A stretch of DNA of 64,000 bases from RGIG3009 sp045541305 (GTDB lineage: Bacteria > Bacillota > Clostridia > Oscillospirales > Acutalibacteraceae): assembly GCA_045541305.1 (NCBI GenBank), contig JAZQIV010000176.1, positions 1 to 64,000 of the forward strand, written 5' to 3'. This document shows, one piece after another, positions 44,595 to 51,455 of this stretch. The notes under the pieces were generated by a model. It did not search any database. It saw only the letters and a list, made by a program, of their open reading frames with translations, and had not been told where the DNA came from. Numbering within the stretch: the stretch's first letter is position 1; each line of letters begins with the position of its first letter. Both the position numbers and the translations under genes were made by a program.

Positions 44595-44834
44595 TTGAAG
44601 GGAATAGTATTCGGTATGTTACTGTTAGCCTGCCTTACGTTGGCAGGCTGTGCGGGCGGTGACCGTGATTCGTCCGCCATTACCACGACCACAGCAGCTA
44701 CATCTCAGGATTTGACCAGCGGCAAGACATCAAATCAGAAGTCTACTGAAACAGGAACCGGTACGACCTCTTCTGTGGTGATGGAAAATATTTTTTCTTC
44801 AAAACCGGATGGCTTTGCCGGAGGACTTTACTGA
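44595..44834 (+). CDS. Small Thr/Ser-rich lipoprotein
   Basis: The protein has 79 residues. TTG at 44595 is preceded by AAGGAGG and opens MKGIVFGMLLLACLTLAGCAG, a clear lipoprotein signal with LAGC. The rest is a Thr/Ser/Gly-rich chain without a domain, ending FAGGLY. A longer frame from 44547 would put the SD inside the gene. It is the counterpart of the lipoprotein at 6653 in the repeated surface-protein/peptide/lipoprotein arrangement. Confidence 0.65.
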   Translation: MKGIVFGMLLLACLTLAGCAGGDRDSSAITTTTAATSQDLTSGKTSNQKSTETGTGTTSSVVMENIFSSKPDGFAGGLY

Positions 44835-44895
44835 TAAGTCCTTCAAACAGAAACAACTCAGATCCTCTTGGTTAAGCGAAAATTCAACACAAACT

Positions 44896-44942
44896 GTAAT
44901 CCGCTTTGTGAGAATTACATCAATTCTTGCAAAGCGGATTAC
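44896..44942 (+). other. Long intercistronic hairpin without T-tract
   Basis: Arms GTAATCCGCTTTG and CAAAGCGGATTAC continue inward through GAGAATT/AATTCTT to a 21-bp stem with two G-U pairs and a five-base loop. No T-run follows, and the next gene's GGGAAGG lies about ten bases downstream. Its position after the lipoprotein gene resembles the hairpin at 10467. Confidence 0.6.
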
Positions 44943-44962
44943 GGTAAAGAGGGAAGGTAATC

Positions 44963-46960
44963 ATGATGGGAAACATTCGCAATTTACAATTTGACATTTG
45001 TCAAAACGGAAGTTTTACGTTTTGGAGTGACGAATTCCATCCGATATTGACCGGTGGCGGAGATTTTTGGAGAATGTTTCTCGATAATGGTGAAAACCGA
45101 GAAATAGGGGTGTATTCCTCTGCCCAAATTCCTACGCATGTAAAAAAAGGGAAGGATACCGTAACGATTGTTTATGACGGCGTTATCGCTGAAGATATGC
45201 AGCGGTACGATATACCGTTCACCATATATATCACAGCGGTTGACGGAGTGTTGCATTTTAGTTCAGATATTGAAAATCGTGATGATATCCGTGTGAATGA
45301 AGTGCAACTCCCTTTTATTGATTTCGATACCATATCCTCAAATACAGAGGATGAAATTTTGTATGTGCCGGATGGGTTAGGCAGACGATACAAAAATCCG
45401 CGGAAGTTTGTGGAAACGAATTTTCACACCGAGTATATGTCTGCGGACTATAAAAACATTTGGTTTTCGGCTACGTATCCGAGTTCTGCCTTTTCGGCAG
45501 CGGCACTGTCCATGCCCTGGATCGGCATCCAAAGCGGGGCAAATTTTATCTATGTCGGTAAACACGATGAATTTTTCAGAATACATAATTTTTCCATTGG
45601 AACCGGACCGCGAGATTCCCAATCCAAGCTTATTACAACAATAGGTCAATATATCGCTTTGAAAAAAGGCGAAAAGCTTCACTGCGGAGATAGTGTTATC
45701 GCCGTTTTTGATGGGGACTGGCGTGATGGCTCAAGCTTTTACAAACAATGGTCCCAAAACACGTGGTATTCCGATGTTCCGCACGTTGACTGGATAAAAG
45801 ACATGACCGGCTGGCAAAGAATCATTTTAAAACACCAGCACGGGGATGTTCATTTTACCTATTCTCAGTTACCCGAAATCTACAAACACGGTCAACAATA
45901 CGGAATCAATGCGCTCCTTGTTTTCGGATGGTGGAAAGGTTGCTTTGACAATCATTATCCGGAATACGAAGCCGATCCTGCTTTAGGGGGAGAAGAGGAA
46001 CTCAAAAAAGCAATCGAAGAAATTCATGCTCTTGGCGGTAAGGTGATTTTGTATACCAACGGTAACCTTATCGACGTTAAGACGGATTATTATAAAGAAA
46101 TTGGGCACAGAATCTGCTCAAAAGATATCGATGGTAATGACTACCGCGAACATTATCGTTTTTCCAACAACGGCACAACGTTACGAAATTTCGGGTATAA
46201 ATCCTTCGCTTCCGGCTGCCACGCAACGGATGAGTGGCGAGAAAAATTAGCCCAAAACGCCAAATTGAAACTGGGGTTCGGTGCAGATGCCATTTTTTAT
46301 GACCAGCTATGCGGTATGTATAAGTTGTGCTTTGACGACAGTCATCCGCATCAAAACCGAGTAGATGAAGAACCGCATTACAGAGAGCGGAACGTAGACT
46401 ATATACGAAGCTTGCTGCCGGAAGGAAAAGGAATCGGCACCGAAGGCGTAGTGGATAGAATTTCTGCAAAAATGGATTTTATTCACGGTTGTGGGGCGGG
46501 AATGTGGTACAAATATGCGCGTGCATATAATCCCGATTATTTCCCCGATCTGTTTCGTCATACTTTCCCCGAATGTGTGATATCCAATCGACTGATTCAC
46601 GATGATCGGTGGGACTATCAGGAGCATTTGAACTATGCATTTGTGACCGGCCTCATTTTTGATGTCTCCATCTATCGGGGAAGAGCGGTGGATATATCTG
46701 CCGTACCCGATTATGGCGCACATGTCAAATATTTATTAGAGCTGAAGGATAAGTATTTCGAATTCTTCTATCTTGGTCGATATGAATCTGCCTGTGATTT
46801 GGTGCTTCCGCCAAACGTATTTGCGGCCAAATACCGGTATAAGAACCGTTTTATTGTTGCCTTGTGGAACAACTGTGAGGAAGCTGTTGACATCAATGTT
46901 TATGGACAAAAGACGACGGTCTGTTCGAAGAGTGTGTTGGTAGTTGAGAATGATGAATGA
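44963..46960 (+). CDS. Glycosidase-like TIM-barrel protein (DUF6259-like)
   Basis: The protein has 665 residues and no signal peptide. The N-terminal beta-rich part (about 1-250) resembles the super-sandwich of GH31/36/101-type enzymes. The barrel (about 270-560) has strand motifs MTGWQRIILKHQHGD, LLVFGWWKG, KVILYTNGNLID, FYDQLCG and GIGTEGVVDR. The aspartate of FYDQ and the glutamate of GTEG are plausible catalytic residues. The end is a small beta domain. I associate it with DUF6259 from memory; the substrate is unknown. GGGAAGG precedes the ATG. The next gene begins within its last codons. Confidence 0.65.
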   Translation: MMGNIRNLQFDICQNGSFTFWSDEFHPILTGGGDFWRMFLDNGENREIGVYSSAQIPTHVKKGKDTVTIVYDGVIAEDMQRYDIPFTIYITAVDGVLHFSSDIENRDDIRVNEVQLPFIDFDTISSNTEDEILYVPDGLGRRYKNPRKFVETNFHTEYMSADYKNIWFSATYPSSAFSAAALSMPWIGIQSGANFIYVGKHDEFFRIHNFSIGTGPRDSQSKLITTIGQYIALKKGEKLHCGDSVIAVFDGDWRDGSSFYKQWSQNTWYSDVPHVDWIKDMTGWQRIILKHQHGDVHFTYSQLPEIYKHGQQYGINALLVFGWWKGCFDNHYPEYEADPALGGEEELKKAIEEIHALGGKVILYTNGNLIDVKTDYYKEIGHRICSKDIDGNDYREHYRFSNNGTTLRNFGYKSFASGCHATDEWREKLAQNAKLKLGFGADAIFYDQLCGMYKLCFDDSHPHQNRVDEEPHYRERNVDYIRSLLPEGKGIGTEGVVDRISAKMDFIHGCGAGMWYKYARAYNPDYFPDLFRHTFPECVISNRLIHDDRWDYQEHLNYAFVTGLIFDVSIYRGRAVDISAVPDYGAHVKYLLELKDKYFEFFYLGRYESACDLVLPPNVFAAKYRYKNRFIVALWNNCEEAVDINVYGQKTTVCSKSVLVVENDE

Positions 46961-47303
46961 TATTGAAATTTTAGACTATGTGGATGAAGGCTATCACAAA
47001 ACGATGAATTTTGAATCGTGGCGAGTAGCGTTTCTGAACTATGCGCCGCGATTTGACGAAGCGAATTTCACTCGTATGGAACGCCATCTGTTAACAGACG
47101 AGGTGTTCGTTTTAATTCGCGGGGAAGGCACGTTGATTGTCGGAGAACACAAAACAGTGTATAAAATGGAAACGGGAAAGATCTATAATATCAGAAAAGG
47201 CGTTTGGCATCAGATATTTGTGAGCAGGGATGCGAAAGTTTTGATCGTAGAAAATCATAATACCGGACCTGAAAATACGGAATATATGAGTGTGCCTGTT
47301 TGA
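46950..47303 (+). CDS. Small cupin-domain protein
   Basis: The protein has 117 residues. It is a single cupin barrel, with HLLTDEVFVLIRGEGTLIVG as motif 1 and KIYNIRKGVWHQIFV as motif 2. A glutamate and histidines stand in metal-ligand positions. The start overlaps the end of the preceding glycosidase-like gene by eleven bases; ATG at 46953 is an alternative. Such proteins can be sugar isomerases/epimerases or binding proteins, and nothing here decides. Confidence 0.75.
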   Translation: MMNDIEILDYVDEGYHKTMNFESWRVAFLNYAPRFDEANFTRMERHLLTDEVFVLIRGEGTLIVGEHKTVYKMETGKIYNIRKGVWHQIFVSRDAKVLIVENHNTGPENTEYMSVPV

Positions 47304-47334
47304 GAGGATTATCTTGTAGTAGGGGATCAAGCGT

Positions 47335-49233
47335 ATGGATGTAAATGTTAAGCGTGCTGTGCAGATAGATTTAGCCAGACAAATCGAAACCATGCCGACC
47401 GTTTTTCGGTTTTTCGATGTGGCGCATGTTGCGGGAATGAACATGGTTTTTCTCTATCTGGAAGATCGGATCAAAACAAAATCCTATCCTTATTCTCCGG
47501 ATAGTGAAAGTTATCTGCCGGAGCAAATCAGGCAAATGGTGGAATATGCCGATAAGCTGGGATTGGAACTTGTGCCGATTGTTTCCGGACTGGGACATGT
47601 GGAACGGTTTATGCGGCATCCCGAACTGGCTCATCTTGCGGAACTGCACGGAAATATTGAGGGGTGCTTTACCGAGGCGGGTCAGGCACCATATAAAGAC
47701 GTCTGCCCCTCCAAGCGTGAGACCTATGAGTTTTTCGATACGTATTTAACGGAAATTGCCGAATTGTTTCCTTCTGCTTATTTCCATGCAGGGTACGACG
47801 AGGTGTTTGATATCGGTTACTGCGATTTATGCAAGCCGATAGCAGAAAAAGAGGGCATGGGCAATATATTCTTGCAGCATATGCTCCATACCCATCATCT
47901 TTTATCTTCAAAAGGCAAGCGGATGCTGATATGGGATGATATGTTTGAGGAATATCCACAGATACTGCAAGAACTTCCTCGTGATATTATTATCTGCTCA
48001 TGGCATTACAATTTTATCGACCGTCGGCCGGAAGGGCAGTTTAACAATCGAAAACGTGAAGATTCTTTTAAGTTGTACGAGGATCTTGGCTTTTCGTATT
48101 TCGGCGCAACGTTCTTTAGTGTTGCGAACATTGATACTTTCACGGATTATGCTGAACGTCATAATCCGACGGGGATGCTGCTGACAATTTGGGAAATGTC
48201 CGCTGAACAGCTCACACTCATTTATCCGATCATCATGTATGCGGGCATGCTGTGGAATGACGATACGTTGTTACCGTCTGCCGAGCGCCTGGTGCGAGCA
48301 ACCGAAATCTTAGTCGGTTCCCATGAATTGGCTGAAGTTCTTAGCATCGGACTTTCCACAAGATTAAAAAATCCTCTCTTCTCAGGGGTTCGCAAGGCCA
48401 TTGAATTGCCCTGCTTGGATGATCATCGACAGGATGAAATCTGTATGTTGGTTGAAAGCAAATTGTTGGATTTCCATGCAACCGACAGCCAGAAGCAATA
48501 CATTGATGCGGTACTCGGACGCATTCAGTTTTTTAGAATCTCGTATCGTATCAGCTTGCTCGCTTATCGTTTCTTCGAATTCCGTACCGGTGAACGCAAA
48601 ACGGATATTCCCGCTTTATTAGCGGAATTGGTCGATTGCAAGGAGCGATTGCATGCATTGTATCAACGACAAAAAGAGTTATGGGAATCCGTTCGTCCCG
48701 GGATGCCGTCTCCGGATTTGGACGCAAAGTACAAACGTGCTTTTATCGCAATCGATCAGATTATAGAGGATGTACAATCCTCTGATTTTGGAGAGATAGG
48801 ACGATTGGATGTACACTTTGCCTATCCCGATCAGACCAGCTCTGTTAAAACAAAAATCACATTGCATTTTGAAGATAGAGCGGATATGGAAGTGGCAAAT
48901 GCGAAATTTAAAGCACACGATTTCAAAAATCCGTACTTTTCATATGCGTTCCCGATCCCTGCGGATAGTTCACCGTCAGCAGTTTCGATAGAGGTATCGG
49001 GATACGGTTCTACCGGTATTGCCTATGTTGACGTCACCACTTTAAAGGGGTGTTTTGTGCCCGGCGAAGTTGTGGAAACAATCGGCCATACCGAGAACGC
49101 TCACTATCTATTGGTGGATGATGCAAGAGCCGCTGTCTTGGGTGAACCGGAGGTTCAGTATTCATTAAAAAATCACTCGAGAAAAAAAGACATTCACCTT
49201 ATCCGATTATGTCTGAAAACATCGTCGGTATGA
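47335..49233 (+). CDS. GH20-type beta-N-acetylhexosaminidase-like enzyme
   Basis: The protein has 632 residues and no signal peptide. The first 330 residues form a barrel with MNMVFLYLEDR, GLELVPIVSGLGHVE and FHAGYDEV. The last is the GH20 H-x-G-x-D-E signature with D155 polarising the substrate acetamido group and E156 as acid/base. MLIWDDMF, ICSWHYNF and a TIWEMSAEQ strand complete the barrel. The C-terminal half is a helical region plus a beta domain. The usual N-terminal GH20 alpha/beta domain is absent. It likely removes N-acetylhexosamine from imported sugars in the cytoplasm. Confidence 0.75.
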   Translation: MDVNVKRAVQIDLARQIETMPTVFRFFDVAHVAGMNMVFLYLEDRIKTKSYPYSPDSESYLPEQIRQMVEYADKLGLELVPIVSGLGHVERFMRHPELAHLAELHGNIEGCFTEAGQAPYKDVCPSKRETYEFFDTYLTEIAELFPSAYFHAGYDEVFDIGYCDLCKPIAEKEGMGNIFLQHMLHTHHLLSSKGKRMLIWDDMFEEYPQILQELPRDIIICSWHYNFIDRRPEGQFNNRKREDSFKLYEDLGFSYFGATFFSVANIDTFTDYAERHNPTGMLLTIWEMSAEQLTLIYPIIMYAGMLWNDDTLLPSAERLVRATEILVGSHELAEVLSIGLSTRLKNPLFSGVRKAIELPCLDDHRQDEICMLVESKLLDFHATDSQKQYIDAVLGRIQFFRISYRISLLAYRFFEFRTGERKTDIPALLAELVDCKERLHALYQRQKELWESVRPGMPSPDLDAKYKRAFIAIDQIIEDVQSSDFGEIGRLDVHFAYPDQTSSVKTKITLHFEDRADMEVANAKFKAHDFKNPYFSYAFPIPADSSPSAVSIEVSGYGSTGIAYVDVTTLKGCFVPGEVVETIGHTENAHYLLVDDARAAVLGEPEVQYSLKNHSRKKDIHLIRLCLKTSSV

Positions 49234-49273
49234 TGTCAATTGGAAGAAATCTTTGTAAGCCGGGAGCAGACGT

Positions 49274-51427
49274 ATGATGAACCTTGATATAACGGGCAAT
49301 GCCTTGTGCGCACCTAAAATCGAACATTTTCCTTCACCGGCTGTTGCACTGATTTGGCGCAACTGGGGCATGATTCCCGTCGCACGTATTGCCAAGGCTT
49401 TGGAATCAACCGAGGGAGCGGTATGCAAAATTGCCGAGTTATTGGGGTTGGACGCTGATCCTTACATAGACCCGAACTGGATACGTCGCGGTTACTTGAC
49501 AATTATACGCAACAACTGGAATCTTTGCGAAATTGACCAATTGTTGTGTCTGCTCGATATGAATGAAGAACAGTTGTCTTTTATATTGAAAGAAGATGAC
49601 TTCATGTTTGTCAAAATGGGACGCTATAAGCCGAAAGTAGAGCGTCCCCGTCTTTCGACGCTCTCTGAGCAAGAGCTTTTACAAATCAAACATATTGCCG
49701 ATATCACAAAACCGTGGGCAAACCTAAAAGAGAACGCTTTTGAATTTTTAGAGAAAAAAAAGCAATCTGTTGCCCAAAATGTTACGACAAAAAGCCGCCA
49801 TCTTCGACTGGTATATTCGTATTCAGCTGTTTATGGAGATGCTTTACTGGATGAAAGTTTGGACCCCTATCCGGATCACTTGTTGCAGGAATATGCCCGT
49901 TGCGGCATTAACGGAATCTGGATACACGCTGTTTTATACCAAATTCAACCCTATAAGTGGGATTTATCCCTGTCAGAAAACTGGGAAAAGCGTGTAGAGG
50001 CACTGCGGAGATTAGCAGTCAGAGCACGCAAATATGGTATTGGAACATATTTGTATTTGAATGAACCTCGTCCGATGAGCGAGAGTTTCTATGAGGAATT
50101 CCCTCATTTGAAAGGGGCGACTTTCCGATCCACCTCCTGTCTATGTTCATCCTCGGAAGAGGTGTTGGATTACCTTGAGAATACCATGGAAAGTTTGTTC
50201 AAAAGTGTGCCGGAGTTAGCAGGATATTTTCATATCAGTTATTCGGAAAACTTTACAAATTGTGCTTCTCGCGATTTCTCGGTACAACAAACATGTCCTC
50301 GTTGCAAAGACCGATCCACAGCGGAAATCCAGGCAGAATTGCATAATCGAATGGCAAAAGGTGCACATCGTGCTAACCCTGACGCGCTCGCAATTGTTCA
50401 CACGTGGGGTTGGAATTCGAACTGGGACACGGAGACGATTTGTCTTCTAAATGAAAACCAAGCCGTTTTGTCCGTTAGCGAAGAAAAAATGCCGTTTGTA
50501 CTCAATGGAATCAAGGGAGAGGTTATTGATTACTCTATTTCTAAAATCGGTCCCGGCAACGTTGCACGAAAACGGTGGGAGGCAGCGAAAGATAAAGGGT
50601 TATGTCCCATGGCAAAAATCCAGATTAACTGTAGCTGGGAGATGTCGGCGACTCCGTTTATACCGGTGTTCAGCTTAGTTGCGGAGCATGTTGAAAAAGT
50701 GAAAGAAAACGAAATCAAAGATTTTATGCTCACGTGGACCTTGGGGGGCAGTCCCTCTCCTATTACGGAGTTGGTTTGCCAATTATTGGATAACGATTTG
50801 CCGAAGGAAACTGTGCTGAATCGGTTTTTGCAAGAAAAGTACGGTGCCGCTGCACAGTTGATTTGTAAGGCGGAACGCAAATTTTCCCAAGCCTTTCGTG
50901 AGTTCCCATTCCATGTAAAGACGTTGTATTTCGGACCGCAAAACTACGGTCCTATGGCACCTTTTTATGTTGTGCCAACCCAAAGGGAGGCTACCATGGT
51001 TGGGTTTCCCTACGATGATATCAAAAACTGGTGCGGCTCCTTTACAGAAGAGCAATTGGAAGAACAGTTTTACAGGATGGTTACTCTTTGGGAAAAAGGC
51101 TTGGAGATTCTTGAAACCAATACGTTTGTGAGCGATAGAAATGTTCATGAATTTCGAAATATGGCGGAAGGCTTTTATTGTCACGCCTCCTCTGCTCTTA
51201 ACCATATCCGTTTTGTTCGTTGTCGAGAAAAGGGCGATACAAACGCACTTATTGAAGCCATTCGCAAGGAGCGTGGAATCGTTAAGCGGTTACTTGTTTT
51301 GCGTTCAAAAGACTCCCGCATCGGTTTTGAAGCAAGTAACCAATACTATTACACTTTTCAAGACTTGCGGGAAAAACTGATCAACTTAGATTATTGTGAA
51401 GAGTATTACAAGCGTTTCGTTACCTGA
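49274..51427 (+). CDS. Unrecognised barrel-like protein with an N-terminal HTH-like region
   Basis: The protein has 717 residues and no signal peptide. Residues about 20-65 (ALIWRNWGMIPVARIAKAL, STEGAVCKIAELLGL) look like a small helix-turn-helix. Residues about 170-480 alternate strands and helices in TIM-barrel fashion (LRLVYSYSAVYGD, GINGIWIHAVLYQ, GIGTYLYLNEPRP, GYFHISYSENFTNC, AIVHTWGWNSNWD), with several glutamates at strand ends. A cysteine cluster (CASRDF...CPRCKDR) lies near 330-350. The last 200 residues are mostly helical. I do not recognise the family. It lies between the GH20-like gene and cluster B; a glycosidase role is inferred from context only. Confidence 0.7.
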   Translation: MMNLDITGNALCAPKIEHFPSPAVALIWRNWGMIPVARIAKALESTEGAVCKIAELLGLDADPYIDPNWIRRGYLTIIRNNWNLCEIDQLLCLLDMNEEQLSFILKEDDFMFVKMGRYKPKVERPRLSTLSEQELLQIKHIADITKPWANLKENAFEFLEKKKQSVAQNVTTKSRHLRLVYSYSAVYGDALLDESLDPYPDHLLQEYARCGINGIWIHAVLYQIQPYKWDLSLSENWEKRVEALRRLAVRARKYGIGTYLYLNEPRPMSESFYEEFPHLKGATFRSTSCLCSSSEEVLDYLENTMESLFKSVPELAGYFHISYSENFTNCASRDFSVQQTCPRCKDRSTAEIQAELHNRMAKGAHRANPDALAIVHTWGWNSNWDTETICLLNENQAVLSVSEEKMPFVLNGIKGEVIDYSISKIGPGNVARKRWEAAKDKGLCPMAKIQINCSWEMSATPFIPVFSLVAEHVEKVKENEIKDFMLTWTLGGSPSPITELVCQLLDNDLPKETVLNRFLQEKYGAAAQLICKAERKFSQAFREFPFHVKTLYFGPQNYGPMAPFYVVPTQREATMVGFPYDDIKNWCGSFTEEQLEEQFYRMVTLWEKGLEILETNTFVSDRNVHEFRNMAEGFYCHASSALNHIRFVRCREKGDTNALIEAIRKERGIVKRLLVLRSKDSRIGFEASNQYYYTFQDLREKLINLDYCEEYYKRFVT

Positions 51428-51455
51428 TTATTCTGTTGATTGTGAGGATTATGCG

